Source of the DNA: Nocardia suismassiliense | GTDB taxonomy: Bacteria > Actinomycetota > Actinomycetes > Mycobacteriales > Mycobacteriaceae | Assembly (NCBI RefSeq): GCF_900269665.1 | Contig: NZ_LT985361.1 | Span: 7,309,918 to 7,373,917 of the forward strand | Reading direction: 5' to 3' | Length of the DNA: 64,000 nt | In this document: one piece after another, positions 54,015 to 63,544 of the stretch | Numbering within the stretch: the stretch's first letter is position 1 | Layout of the letters: each line of letters starts with the position of its first letter | Made by a program: the position numbers and the translations under genes | The notes under the pieces: model-generated | Database searches by the model: none | What the model was told of the DNA's origin: nothing | Seen by the model: the letters and a program-made list of their open reading frames with translations, nothing else

Positions 54015-54529
54015 ACGCAGCTCATGTCCGTGCAAGCTGCGCCACCGCCCGCCCGCCGAGATCAGCCGTTGCCACAGCTGCGGCCGAAAGCGCGGCTAGG
54101 CCATCACCGATGGGAACGGCACCACCCATAGCCGACAGCGGGTAGTCCGGAGATGCGGCGAGAGGTGCAGCAGCACGGCTCTGCGCACGTTCCGGCACGG
54201 CTGCACCCGTCGATGGCACTGCGGACGGGAGCAGGAACAATCGCCGACGCTAGGATGTTGTCGGCGATGTGTCGGCAGATCGATCTCCGACTCGCACAAC
54301 GCGGCCCGACGGTCCGGCAACTCCGGTGACACCGTCAGCGTCGACGAGTACCACTCGCGGCGACACCGGCACGCGGCACGGACTGACACCAGAACGGACC
54401 GGGACGACGGCCACGAGCCGCGCTGACCGGCAGGTCGGCCGATACCCACGCGGGAGTACCGTGGAGCGGCCGCCGAGCTCACTCTGCGCAGTCGCATCCC
54501 AGCCCCCGCGACCAGACCGAGGACCATCA
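54015..54529. other. 515-bp gap before ilvD
   Basis: No supported gene. The sequence has degenerate GCGGCACG/CCGACAGCG-type blocks like decayed copies of the 48-bp repeat and several short dyads. The ilvD promoter must be in the last part; unlike ilvB, no leader peptide with branched-chain codons was recognised. Confidence 0.35.
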
Positions 54530-56371
54530 ATGCCACCGCTTCGTTCACGCACCACCACCGTCGGCCGCAATGCCGCAGGCGCCCGCGCACTCTGGCGCGC
54601 CACCGGCATGACCGACTCCGACTTCGGCAAGCCGATCGTCGCCATCTCGAACTCGTACACCCAGTTCGTGCCGGGCCACGTGCACTTGAAGAACGTCGGT
54701 GACATCGTTGCCGACGCGGTGCGCGCCGCGGGTGGCGTGCCGCGCGAATTCCACACGATCGCCGTCGACGACGGCATCGCGATGGGCCACGGCGGCATGC
54801 TGTACTCGCTGCCGTCGCGCGAGATCATCGCCGACTCCGTGGAATACATGGTGAACGCGCACACCGCCGACGCGCTGGTGTGTATCTCCAACTGCGACAA
54901 GATCACTCCCGGCATGCTGAATGCCGCTATGCGACTGAATATTCCGACGGTGTTCGTCTCCGGCGGGCCGATGGAGGCCGGTAAGGCCGTGGTCGTCGGA
55001 GGTGTCGCGCAGGCACCGACCGATCTGATCACCGCGATCTCCGCGAGCGCGAATCAGGCTGTGTCCGAAGAGGGTTTGAGCGAGGTCGAGCGGTCCGCCT
55101 GCCCGACGTGTGGCTCCTGCTCGGGCATGTTCACCGCGAACTCGATGAACTGCCTCACCGAAGCGCTGGGACTCGCGTTGCCGGGCAACGGTTCCACGCT
55201 GGCCACCCATGCCGCGCGCCGGGCGCTGTTCGAGCGCGCGGGCACCGTGGTCGTCGACATCGCCAACCGCTGGTACCGCGAGGACGACGCGTCGGTGCTG
55301 CCCCGTAATGTCGCCAACGCCAAGGCTTTCCGCAATGCGATGGCGCTCGACGTTGCCATGGGCGGGTCGACCAATACGGTTCTGCACACCCTCGCCGCCG
55401 CGCAGGAGGGTGAGGTCGACTTCGATCTGCACACCATCGAGGAGACCAGCCGCCGGGTGCCGACCCTGTCGAAGGTGTCGCCGAACTCCGATTACCACAT
55501 GGAGGACGTGCACCGGGCCGGTGGCATCCCCGCCATCCTCGGCGAGCTGCGTCGCGCCGGTCTGCTGGAGACCGACGTGAGCACCGTGCACACGCGCAGC
55601 TTCGACGAGTGGCTCGACACCTGGGATATCCGCTCCGGCAAGGCCTCCGCGGAAGCGATCGAGTTGTTCCACGCCGCGCCGGGCGGGGTGCGCACGGTCG
55701 AGCCGTTCTCCACCGAGAACCGCTGGTCCTCGCTCGACACCGATGCCGCCGGTGGTTGCATCCGCGACTTCGAGCACGCCTACACCCGGGAGGGGGGACT
55801 GGTCGTGTTGCGCGGCAACATCGCTCCCGACGGTGCCGTGCTCAAGACCGCGGGCATCGACGAGGAGCTGTTCACCTTCCAGGGGCCCGCGCTCGTCGTG
55901 GAATCCCAGGAGGAAGCCGTGTCGGCGATTCTCGGCAAGAAGATCAAGGCGGGTGACGTGCTCGTCGTCCGTTACGAGGGTCCGGCGGGCGGGCCGGGTA
56001 TGCAGGAAATGTTGCACCCCACCGCCTTCCTCAAGGGCGCCGGGCTCGGCAAGCAGTGCGCGCTGATCACCGACGGCCGATTCTCCGGCGGCACCTCGGG
56101 CCTGTCCATCGGCCACATCTCCCCCGAGGCGGCCAGCGGCGGCACCATCGGCCTCATCGAGAACGGTGACCAGATCCGCATCGACGTCAGCACCCGCGCC
56201 CTCGAGGTCCTCGTCGACGACGCCGTCCTCGCCGAACGCCGCGCCAAAATGGAAGCCTCCGAACGCCCCTGGCAACCCCTCAACCGCGACCGCCCCGTCA
56301 CCACCGCCCTGCGCGCCTACGCCGCCCTCGCCACCTCAGCCGACAAGGGTGCAGTCCGCTACGTGCCGTAG
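54530..56371 (+). CDS. ilvD: Dihydroxy-acid dehydratase
   Basis: Fe-S dehydratase for the third step of valine, leucine and isoleucine synthesis. Start chosen at MPPLRSRTTTVGRNAAGARA after an ACCGAGGA site; the long open frame upstream lacks family similarity. 613 residues. Cluster cysteines are in CISNCDKITPGM and CPTCGSCSGMFTANSM; GGSTNTVLH and GLSIGHISPEAASGG are further signatures. Placed 1.6 kb from ilvB on the opposite strand, whereas in M. tuberculosis ilvD lies elsewhere (recollection). Confidence 0.97.
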   Translation: MPPLRSRTTTVGRNAAGARALWRATGMTDSDFGKPIVAISNSYTQFVPGHVHLKNVGDIVADAVRAAGGVPREFHTIAVDDGIAMGHGGMLYSLPSREIIADSVEYMVNAHTADALVCISNCDKITPGMLNAAMRLNIPTVFVSGGPMEAGKAVVVGGVAQAPTDLITAISASANQAVSEEGLSEVERSACPTCGSCSGMFTANSMNCLTEALGLALPGNGSTLATHAARRALFERAGTVVVDIANRWYREDDASVLPRNVANAKAFRNAMALDVAMGGSTNTVLHTLAAAQEGEVDFDLHTIEETSRRVPTLSKVSPNSDYHMEDVHRAGGIPAILGELRRAGLLETDVSTVHTRSFDEWLDTWDIRSGKASAEAIELFHAAPGGVRTVEPFSTENRWSSLDTDAAGGCIRDFEHAYTREGGLVVLRGNIAPDGAVLKTAGIDEELFTFQGPALVVESQEEAVSAILGKKIKAGDVLVVRYEGPAGGPGMQEMLHPTAFLKGAGLGKQCALITDGRFSGGTSGLSIGHISPEAASGGTIGLIENGDQIRIDVSTRALEVLVDDAVLAERRAKMEASERPWQPLNRDRPVTTALRAYAALATSADKGAVRYVP

Positions 56372-56437
56372 TGATCCCGCCCAGCCCCAGCTGAGATCAA
56401 CCCAAGCTGGGACTTCACCGGGCACCTCCTCGTCGTT

Positions 56438-56857
56438 GGCCGCCACCATGTCCCGTTCGCCCCCTCACGTAACGGCGAACGGGACATGCGGGCGCGCCCA
56501 CTCGACACTCGCCACCACCACGTCCCACTCGACCCCTCACGCAACGGCGAACGGGACATGGCAGCCCACTCACTCGCCGTTCGCCGCCAGCATGTCCCGC
56601 AACTGCCCACCCGTAGCAGCGAACGGGACCTGACGGCGCCCACTCAACATTCGTCGCCACCACGTCCCCCAGCTGCCCGCGCGCAACAGCGAACGGGACC
56701 TGACGCAGCAGCCACTCGACATTCGCCGCCACCACGTCCCATTCGACCCCGCACCTAACGGCGAACGGGACATGACGGCACGCCCCTCGACACTCGCCCC
56801 CATGATGTCCCGCTTGAGGATGCCAACTGCCCGCCCACAGCGGCGAGCGGGGCATGG
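56438..56857 (+). repeat. Tandem array of six ~71-bp hairpin repeats
   Basis: GTCCC landmarks recur at about 56451, 56522, 56594, 56663, 56735 and 56806 (spacing 69-72 bp). Each unit has GCCACCA(C/T)GTCCC, a variable 25-30 bp loop, then CGGCGAACGGGACATG and a CTCGACACTCGCC-type link. Unit 1 forms a 14-bp perfect stem (ATGTCCCGTTCGCC). Units 1, 2 and 5 are closest to each other; units 3, 4 and 6 are more diverged. It fills the gap between ilvD and the doxX-like gene. Confidence 0.85.
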
Positions 56858-56913
56858 CGGAACGATCGCGCGAAAACCGCTGCGACCGCGTCTCGTTCGA
56901 CGAGCAAACAAGA

Positions 56914-56943
56914 CTGCGCCCCTCGGAAGTGCGAGGGGCGCAG
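56914..56943 (-). terminator. Terminator after the DoxX gene
   Basis: CTGCGCCCCTCG and its complement form a 12-bp stem with a 6-nt loop, 14 bp beyond the DoxX stop codon. Confidence 0.8.
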
Positions 56944-56957
56944 AAGGTTCGGGCGAG

Positions 56958-57815
56958 TTAGTTGAAGGGGCCGATGCCGGTCAATGGGTTGCCGCCGTGC
57001 AGGTACCAGTAGGTGAAGATGGCGGCGGCTATGGACAGGAGCAGGACTACGAAGGAGCCGGCGAAGGGGCGGGTGGCCCAGCCGCGGTTGCGGTCGAGGG
57101 CCCAGCGGCCGGGGCCGGTGAGGATGATGACGGCGGAGATGCCGGCGAGGATGCTCTCCATTTCGACGCCGGTGGGGACGGATGCCTTGTATTGGAAGCC
57201 GGGGATCATGCCTTGCTTCCAGGCCCAGGCGTCGAGGATGACGGCGAGGACGGCGCCTGCGGCGAGCGGGGTGGCGAGGCCGAGGACCAGGAGTGCGCCG
57301 CCGCCGACTTCGCCGATGGTGACCAGGATGGCCGACACGGTCGGGTGGTCCCAGCCGCCTTTCTCCATCATGTCGCGGGTGCCGTCGAGGCCGGGGCCGT
57401 TGAACCAGCCGGTCAGCTTCTGCAGGCCGTGGTAGATGAAGGTGCCGCCGACGATCAGCCGCAGCAGGAATAAACCGAAATCCAGTGTGCCGCGGCGGTT
57501 CTCGCCGTTGCGGCGACGCAGCCTGCCGGTGTCGGTCGGCGCGTTCGCGGCGGGCGGGATGCTGGCGTAGGCATAGGCGGGCGACGCGTCCGGCGCGGTG
57601 CCGCTGGCGCCGACGGGCGGAACGTCGGGGTCGAGGCCGAGTTCGTCGTCGGTGCGCGGCACGTCCTTGGACAGCCTGGGAAACTGCTCGGTCGGCGAAT
57701 CGAACGGACTGCTGACGCCTCGACCGGTGGACGACACCGCCGACTGCTCGGCCGTGGACGGCATTGAACGCTGGGCCGCCGAGGGGTCGGATGTGTCTTT
57801 CGGCTTCTCGGTCAC
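56958..57815 (-). CDS. DoxX-family membrane protein
   Basis: 285 residues from a GTG start, which begins a family-like protein at (M)TEKPKDTSDPS; earlier in-frame ATGs would extend through the divergent promoter. Residues ~1-110 are a disordered Ser/Pro/Asp-rich cytoplasmic head; then four membrane helices with the DoxX pattern (FGLFLLRLIVGGTFIYHGLQ, VSAILVTIGEVGGGALLVLG, VEMESILAGISAVIIL). In mycobacteria the homologue at this position (Rv3005c) is reported to work with superoxide dismutase and a thiosulfate sulfurtransferase in oxidative-stress defence. Confidence 0.88.
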   Translation of the reverse strand: MTEKPKDTSDPSAAQRSMPSTAEQSAVSSTGRGVSSPFDSPTEQFPRLSKDVPRTDDELGLDPDVPPVGASGTAPDASPAYAYASIPPAANAPTDTGRLRRRNGENRRGTLDFGLFLLRLIVGGTFIYHGLQKLTGWFNGPGLDGTRDMMEKGGWDHPTVSAILVTIGEVGGGALLVLGLATPLAAGAVLAVILDAWAWKQGMIPGFQYKASVPTGVEMESILAGISAVIILTGPGRWALDRNRGWATRPFAGSFVVLLLSIAAAIFTYWYLHGGNPLTGIGPFN

Positions 57816-57966
57816 GGCCAATACCCTATGCTGCGCCGCGCAACAGCGGGCACCAAACACTATTGGCGTGTCAGTTCCCGACAAAATACAGGTGTGCGGC
57901 CGGAATTCGGGGGCGCACCGGACCCGGGAGCGGCGGTGTCGGACGGTTTTCCGTAACGTCTGAGCT

Positions 57967-59070
57967 ATGAGGTTGGTTGTCGTGGGTCGCGTTGCGGCGA
58001 GCTTGGTGCTCGGGTCCGTGCTGGTGTCCGGCTGCGCGCGGTTCGATGATTCGGCGTCGAGCCCGTTCACGCCGGAGCCGACGCTGCATGGGGCGAACAT
58101 CGACCCGAAGAAACCGGGACAGGAGCAGACGTCGACCACTCGGCCCAGCGGGCCGTGCATCGACCCGGATCCCGCGGTGGTGGCGACCTGCCTGGACACC
58201 ACGGGCGGACTGGTCGCGCTCGGCGACGGCGCGCTGGTCGCCGAGCGGCGCACCGGGCGCATCCTGAAGGTCGCGCCGGAAACGCCGCCGAGCGAGTACG
58301 CGCGGGTGGAGGTGGATGGCTCCGCCGACGGCGGGCTCAGCGATCTCGCGCTCTCCCCGACGTTCCGCGAAGACGGCCTGATCTACGCCTACATCACCAC
58401 GCCCAGCGACAACCGGGTGGTCCGCATCGCCCAGGGCGGCGGCCCGCCGAAGGACATCCTGACCGGAATCCCCAAGGGCGCCACCGGAAATCACGGCGCC
58501 ATCGATTTCGTCACGCCCACCCAGATGCTGGTGCTGACCGGTGACGCGGGCAACCCCGACGCCGCGAACTCTCCGTCCTCGCTGGCGGGCAAGCTGCTGC
58601 GGGTCAATTCCCCCGCGCCGGGCGCCTCCGCGGAGATCGCGGTGTCCGGCATCGGCGTCGCCGGCGATATCTGCCGGGACAGCAAGGACAGCGTCTGGAT
58701 CACCGATCGCACCCCGGTCGAGGACCGGCTGCAGCGACTCGGCGGCGACGGTGCGGTCACCACGGCGTGGACCTGGCCCGACCGTCCAGGTGTTGCGGGC
58801 TGCGCCGCCGCGACCGACGGGGTCGCGATCGCGCTGACCAAGGGCAAAGCCCTCGCCATCGCGGCGGCCGACGCCAACACCCACGAGGTCACCTCGGCGC
58901 CGACGCTGATCGCACAGGACAAGTACGGGCAGCTCGGCGGCGCGACCGTCGGCGCGGACGGTGCCATCTGGGTCGGCACCGTCAACAAGACAGACGGCCA
59001 GCCCGGGCCGAATGACGATCGGGTAGTACGCATTCCGCCGCCGCAGGCCGGTGGGAACGGACCGGACTAA
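57967..59070 (+). CDS. lppZ: LppZ-like PQQ-dependent sugar dehydrogenase-type lipoprotein
   Basis: 367 residues. Signal segment VAASLVLGSVLVSGC ends in a lipobox cysteine, so it is exported and lipid-anchored. The rest is a six-bladed beta-propeller of the glucose/sorbosone dehydrogenase family: SADGGLSDLALSPTFREDGL-like blade, then GATGNHGAIDFVTPTQMLVL with the NHG motif, and GDAGNPDAANSPSSLAGKLL. Whether it binds a cofactor is unknown. Position after DoxX matches Rv3006/lppZ in memory. Confidence 0.88.
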   Translation: MRLVVVGRVAASLVLGSVLVSGCARFDDSASSPFTPEPTLHGANIDPKKPGQEQTSTTRPSGPCIDPDPAVVATCLDTTGGLVALGDGALVAERRTGRILKVAPETPPSEYARVEVDGSADGGLSDLALSPTFREDGLIYAYITTPSDNRVVRIAQGGGPPKDILTGIPKGATGNHGAIDFVTPTQMLVLTGDAGNPDAANSPSSLAGKLLRVNSPAPGASAEIAVSGIGVAGDICRDSKDSVWITDRTPVEDRLQRLGGDGAVTTAWTWPDRPGVAGCAAATDGVAIALTKGKALAIAAADANTHEVTSAPTLIAQDKYGQLGGATVGADGAIWVGTVNKTDGQPGPNDDRVVRIPPPQAGGNGPD

Positions 59071-59085
59071 CCTCCGGCAGACGGT

Positions 59086-59117
59086 AGACGGGCCGACTCC
59101 ACGGAGTCGGCCCGTCT
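59086..59117 (+). terminator. Terminator after the LppZ-like gene
   Basis: AGACGGGCCGACTCC pairs along nearly its whole length with GGAGTCGGCCCGTCT, starting 16 bp after the stop. Confidence 0.85.
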
Positions 59118-59149
59118 GCGTTACCAAGGTAGTTGCGTCCGAACAGGTT

Positions 59150-59340
59150 CGGCGGATGAGCCGATCCCCGCGCAAAAGACGCAACCGAGAACCGACAGCG
59201 CCCGACGACAGCCCAACCGTTGCGAGGCAACGCAACCCGTCGATGCGCCCGACTGCCGCGCCGACAAACCTTCGCGAGGCAACTCAGCCAGTCGGCGGCC
59301 CCGTCGCGTCGAACTGCCTACCGGATGGCGCAACCGACCT
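59150..59340. repeat. Degenerate repeats related to the 46.7-kb family
   Basis: GCGAGGCAACGCAACCCGTC (near 59221) and GCGAGGCAACTCAGCCAGTC (near 59275) are two imperfect copies ~54 bp apart. The second, with the following GGCGGCCCCGTCGCG, resembles the 46692 unit (GCGGCACGACTCAGCCAACC followed by GACGGCCGCACC). It lies in the otherwise empty gap between the LppZ-like gene and gatB. Confidence 0.45.
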
Positions 59341-59375
59341 CGTCAACGCCTGCAACCCTTGCAGGCCAGCAGATT

Positions 59376-60881
59376 TCAGCTGCAGGCCGCCAGCACGAGC
59401 TCCCGCACGCGCGCCGCATCCGCCTGCCCACGAGTCGCTTTCATCACGTCACCGACGATCTTGCCCGCGGCCTGCACCTTGCCGGAGCGGATCTTCTCGG
59501 CGATATCCGGGTTCGCAGCGAGCGCCTTCTCCACCTCGGCCTGCAAAGCGCTGTCGTCACTGACCATGCCGAGCCCCTTGGACTCGACGATCTGGGCGGG
59601 GTCGCCCTCGCCGGCCAGCACGAAGTCGACGACCTGCTTGGCGACCTTGTTGTTCACCGTCTTGGCCTCGACCAGGTTGATCACCTCGGCGACCTGGGCG
59701 GGAGTGATCGGCAGGTCCTCCAGCGCGACCTCGCGCTCCTTGGCCTTCTCGGTCAGGTAGGCAACCCACCAGGAGCGCGCCTCGTTGGCCGGGGCGCCCG
59801 CGTCGACGGTGGCGATGATGAGGTCGAGCGCGCCCGCGTTGACGAGGTCGCGCATCACCTCGTCCGACAGTCCCCAGTCGGACTGGATGCGGGACCGGCG
59901 CAGCCACGGGTACTCCGGGATGGTGTCGCGCAGCTGCTCGACCCATTCCGCCTCGGGCGCAACGGGTTCCAGGTCGGGCTCGGGGAAGTAACGGTAGTCC
60001 TCGGAGGTTTCCTTGACCCGGCCCGGCGAGGTGGTGCCGTCGGTCTCGTGGAAGTGCCTGGTCTCCTGCACGATGGTGCCGCCACCGGCCAGCACGGCGG
60101 CCTGGCGGCGCATCTCGAAGCGCACGGCGACCTCGACGCTGCGCAGCGAGTTCACGTTCTTCGTCTCGGTGCGGGTGCCGAACTCCTTGGCGCCGATCGG
60201 CATCAGCGACACGTTGGCGTCGCAGCGCAGCGAACCCTGCTCCATCTTGACGTCGGACACATTGAGCGACCGGAGCACTTCACGCAGCGCGGTGACGTAC
60301 GCGCGGGCCACCTCGGGCGCGCGCTCCCCCGCGCCGGTGATCGGTTTGGTGACGATCTCGACCAGCGGCACACCCGCCCGGTTGTAGTCGAGCAGCGAGT
60401 GGCTGGCGCCGTGGATACGCCCGGTCGCGCCGCCGACGTGGGTCGACTTGCCGGTGTCTTCTTCCATGTGCGCGCGCTCGATCTCCACCCGGAAGGTGCT
60501 GCCGTCGTCGAGCAGCACGTCGAGGTAGCCCTCGGTGGCGATCGGCTCGTCGTACTGGCTGATCTGGTAGTTCTTCGGCTGATCCGGGTAGAAGTAGTTC
60601 TTGCGCGCGAACCGGCCCCACGGGGTGATCGAACAGTTCAGCGCGAGCCCGATGCGGATCGCCGACTCGACGGCTTTCTCGTTCACCACCGGCAGCGAAC
60701 CGGGCAGACCGAGGCACACCGGGCACACCTGGGTGTTCGGGCCTGCCCCGAATTCGGTCGGGCACCCGCAGAACATCTTGGTCGCGGTGGACAGCTCGAC
60801 GTGGACCTCCATGCCAAGCACCGGCTCGAACCGGGCAATGACATCGGAGTAATCCATCAAGTCGAGTGTGGGTGTGCTCAT
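59376..60881 (-). CDS. gatB: Asp/Glu-tRNA amidotransferase subunit B
   Basis: Subunit of GatCAB that converts Glu-tRNA-Gln (and Asp-tRNA-Asn) to the amide form. 501 residues from the start MSTPTLDLMDYSD, chosen because TAGAAT (60894 down to 60889) lies 7 nt before that ATG (leaderless), while the upstream ATG has no support. Signatures are GMEVHVELSTATKMFCGCPT, the zinc-type cysteines with TQVCPVCLG, LDYNRAGVPLVEIVTKPI and the C-terminal YqeY-like tail domain. gatA and gatC would be expected downstream of this window. Confidence 0.96.
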   Translation of the reverse strand: MSTPTLDLMDYSDVIARFEPVLGMEVHVELSTATKMFCGCPTEFGAGPNTQVCPVCLGLPGSLPVVNEKAVESAIRIGLALNCSITPWGRFARKNYFYPDQPKNYQISQYDEPIATEGYLDVLLDDGSTFRVEIERAHMEEDTGKSTHVGGATGRIHGASHSLLDYNRAGVPLVEIVTKPITGAGERAPEVARAYVTALREVLRSLNVSDVKMEQGSLRCDANVSLMPIGAKEFGTRTETKNVNSLRSVEVAVRFEMRRQAAVLAGGGTIVQETRHFHETDGTTSPGRVKETSEDYRYFPEPDLEPVAPEAEWVEQLRDTIPEYPWLRRSRIQSDWGLSDEVMRDLVNAGALDLIIATVDAGAPANEARSWWVAYLTEKAKEREVALEDLPITPAQVAEVINLVEAKTVNNKVAKQVVDFVLAGEGDPAQIVESKGLGMVSDDSALQAEVEKALAANPDIAEKIRSGKVQAAGKIVGDVMKATRGQADAARVRELVLAACS

Positions 60882-60935
60882 GCCGAACATTCTATGTAAG
60901 CCCTCACGCGACAACGCACGGGCTCACACCCACTC

Positions 60936-62321
60936 CTACTTCGGCTGGACCCGCTGGGTCAACCAGCCGGTGACATAGGTGAGCACCTCCGGCGAGACAG
61001 TCGTCTCGATCTCGCTGTACTCGTCGGGCCGCCCGGTCTCGGTGGGCTGCATCAGGTGGTTGAGACCGGGGAACACATGAACGGTCGCATCAGGGTTGGC
61101 GGCGAGGGCGGCTCGCATCGCAGGCTCGCTCTGGCCGGGTGGCACCTGCAAATCCTTCTCGCCGAAGAACGCGAGCACCGGAACGCGCAGTGCCGCCAAC
61201 GCCGGAGCCGGATCGTAAGCGACGAGAGCGGCCAGGTACGGCGTGATTCCGGCGGTGACCTGGGATTCCGGGGCACGCTGGTCGGCAGGCTTGGCCTCGT
61301 TCTGCTTGCGTACCAAGTCCTTTGCCGCCGCCAGATCACCCGCCTTCAACAGTGCCGCCAGCTCGGCGGTTTCCTGGACCTGTTTGTCGACGGCGTCGGC
61401 GGGCGCGCCGCTCGCGCTGGTGATCAGCCGGGTTTGCTCGACGAGCACGTCGCCACCCGAGACGCCCGGCCCGGCCATCAGGATGACGAAGGCGACCCCG
61501 CTGTCGGTTCGCGCGGCGACCATCGGCGCGAGGTAGCCGCCTTCGCTGTGCCCGAACAGGCCGACGCGGGCCGGGTCGATGTCCGGGCGACCGCGCAGGA
61601 AGCCGACGCCTGCCGCGGCGTCATTGGACAGGTCGGTGTAGTTCGCGTCATCCAGCTTGCCGCCGGTGCCGCCGACGCCCCGGTCGTCGACCCGGAGGAC
61701 GGCGTAACCCGCCCTGGTCAACGTGTCCGCGATCAGCAGGAAAGGCTTGTGGCCGAGCAGTTCTTCGTCGCGGTCCTGTGGCCCGCTGCCGGTGATCAAC
61801 AGGACCGCGGGGAACGGTCCGGTGCCCTCGGGTTTGGTCAGGGTGCCCGCGATGGTGAGGTCACCGTTGCGGTAGGTGACGTCCTCCGCTTTGTACGGGA
61901 ACGGCGGCTTCGGCTCCTGCGGGCGGACCGGCGGCGGCAGTGTGCCGCGCTGCAGCACGAGCCGGAACGTCTCGCCGCCCTGGAGGAAATCGCCGGTGAT
62001 CTGGTCGGGGCCTTGTTCGTATTCGCCACGGAACTTCGGGTCGCCCGGAACGTCCGCGATCGCGAAAGACACCCCGCTGCGATCGGATCGCACGTCCTTC
62101 AACTCCACCGCCTTGACGCCCTGCGACGGGATGTCGATGGTGGCCGTGCCTTTGTCGGTGAACGTCACGCCGATCTGAGTCGGTCGCCCCGGCACCTCGA
62201 TCGCCCCGTGCCAGTCGCCGGTCGTCGGCTCGGGCGGATTCGAGTCCGATCCCGAAGAGCAGCCCGCCACCAGCATCGCAATGACGAACAGTGCCAACGC
62301 GATCAGTCGCCCAGTGCGCAT
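60936..62321 (-). CDS. Lipoprotein alpha/beta-hydrolase
   Basis: 461 residues. N-terminal signal segment ending in the lipobox LVAGC, so an exported lipoprotein. Residues ~30-125 form a beta-rich domain (GDWHGAIEVPGRPTQIGVTF, DQITGDFLQGGETFRLVLQR) and ~150-461 an alpha/beta hydrolase: VLLITGSGPQDRDE, nucleophile in GLFGHSEGGYLAP, then FFGEKDLQVPPGQS with the acid and PGLNHLMQP with the histidine. Esterase or peptidase activity is likely; the substrate is unknown. Overlaps the next upstream gene by 19 bp. Confidence 0.88.
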   Translation of the reverse strand: MRTGRLIALALFVIAMLVAGCSSGSDSNPPEPTTGDWHGAIEVPGRPTQIGVTFTDKGTATIDIPSQGVKAVELKDVRSDRSGVSFAIADVPGDPKFRGEYEQGPDQITGDFLQGGETFRLVLQRGTLPPPVRPQEPKPPFPYKAEDVTYRNGDLTIAGTLTKPEGTGPFPAVLLITGSGPQDRDEELLGHKPFLLIADTLTRAGYAVLRVDDRGVGGTGGKLDDANYTDLSNDAAAGVGFLRGRPDIDPARVGLFGHSEGGYLAPMVAARTDSGVAFVILMAGPGVSGGDVLVEQTRLITSASGAPADAVDKQVQETAELAALLKAGDLAAAKDLVRKQNEAKPADQRAPESQVTAGITPYLAALVAYDPAPALAALRVPVLAFFGEKDLQVPPGQSEPAMRAALAANPDATVHVFPGLNHLMQPTETGRPDEYSEIETTVSPEVLTYVTGWLTQRVQPK

Positions 62322-63472
62322 GTCCCAACAGTACCGATCCCCGGTGACACCTTCGGCGTGGCGCGGGCGGACGACCAGACCCGTGCCAAATCCAGCAGCT
62401 GGCGGAGTTCGGAGTCGAAATCCTGCGCGGGCGGAAAGGGTTGCTGCACAACGCCTGTGTTCGACGGTGGAATTCCGGCCCGACGGGCACCAGCCGCCTG
62501 TGCGAGGCGGTTCGCGTAGTCCCTCAGCTGCGGTTCCGACACGTCCTGGTGAACCGCCGCAGACCCGGTGTGGGTGGGAGGCAGGTAGGGCCCGAGATGC
62601 AGTAGCGCGTCCCGTATCTCGACAGTCATCCGTATGAGGCGGGCGGTCGTGTCGCGCCGGGTCAGCCCATCACCAGCGGGGAACATCACGATCTCCGGCA
62701 CGGCCGCGGTGACGTCGCGCCACAGCGGACGCAAACGACGGCAGATCCGTCCGTCGCGATCCAAGCTCGCGTATTCCAGTAACTGCCCGACCATCGGACC
62801 TGCGACGAGTGTGGCGGCGAGAACGGCGGCGAAGGTGAAGGCGATCTCCGCCCGGCTGACCGGTGGATACCCCAGGTCCCACCCGAGGACCAATTCGCCG
62901 GCCATGAGCGCCAGTGCCACGTACGTGGGCACATAGGCCAGCAACATCAGCGCACCAACCACTTTCACAAGCGGTTTCCGGTTTTCCCGGCGAAGTTCTC
63001 GAAGTGCCAGCCGGGTCTGGACCAGGGTTGTCACCGCCAGGGGAACTCCCTGCGCGGCCCAGACGACGAGCCCACCCCAGTTCGGGTTCGGGTCAGGCAG
63101 TTGTTCGGCACGTCCGGCGACCGGCCCGGCGATCAGGGTCAGCACCGCCGCGACCACGCCGACCGCACTGTAGATTCGCTGACGCCGCCAGGTCACCGCC
63201 GGGTCCGCACCGGGTTCCCACAGCCGGGCGAGGCCGTAGAGGTGCATGATGAACATGACGATGCAGCCCAGCGCGAGCTGGTTCGCCACACTGCTGATAC
63301 TCGTGGTCTGCGTGCAGCGGAACAACACCAAGCCACTCAGACCCCACAGGAACGAACGATTGACCAGCTGGTCGGAGATCGTATTCCTGATGAAGAGCAG
63401 TCTGCCCACGCCGACGATGGCGATGTAGCCGATCACCGGCCACGCGATCAGCCCGGAGATCGGCGATGTCAA
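62303..63472 (-). CDS. MAB_1171c-type membrane protein (DUF6545)
   Basis: 389 residues from a TTG start preceded by AGGGGG. The N-terminal ~240 residues carry seven or so hydrophobic segments (IAWPVIGYIAIVGVGRLLFI, NQLALGCIVMFIMHLYGLAR, IYSAVGVVAAVLTLIAGPVA, VKVVGALMLLAYVPTYVALA, EIAFTFAAVLAATLVAGPMV); the cytoplasmic C-terminus has RRLRPLWRDVTAAVPEIVMF. This is the pattern of an actinobacterial family named after MAB_1171c, often next to an Xre-type regulator and a putative peptidase. No such partner is seen here. Function unknown. Confidence 0.78.
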   Translation of the reverse strand: MTSPISGLIAWPVIGYIAIVGVGRLLFIRNTISDQLVNRSFLWGLSGLVLFRCTQTTSISSVANQLALGCIVMFIMHLYGLARLWEPGADPAVTWRRQRIYSAVGVVAAVLTLIAGPVAGRAEQLPDPNPNWGGLVVWAAQGVPLAVTTLVQTRLALRELRRENRKPLVKVVGALMLLAYVPTYVALALMAGELVLGWDLGYPPVSRAEIAFTFAAVLAATLVAGPMVGQLLEYASLDRDGRICRRLRPLWRDVTAAVPEIVMFPAGDGLTRRDTTARLIRMTVEIRDALLHLGPYLPPTHTGSAAVHQDVSEPQLRDYANRLAQAAGARRAGIPPSNTGVVQQPFPPAQDFDSELRQLLDLARVWSSARATPKVSPGIGTVGTCALGD

Positions 63473-63544
63473 TACTGCCCCCTACTGACCGACCAGTCCG
63501 TCGGGGGCGGAGTTTACCTACCGGAGTCGACGGTACGGAACCCG

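Noticed and set aside
54545..56275. A 576-codon minus-strand frame opposite ilvD
   Set aside because: Mirror of ilvD codon structure; rich in Arg, Gly, Ala and Val with no domain, and no ribosome site at its start.
56438..56857. CRISPR array
   Set aside because: Regular ~71-bp spacing suggested it, but the conserved parts are long and imperfect, the variable parts sit inside hairpin loops, and there are no cas genes in the window.
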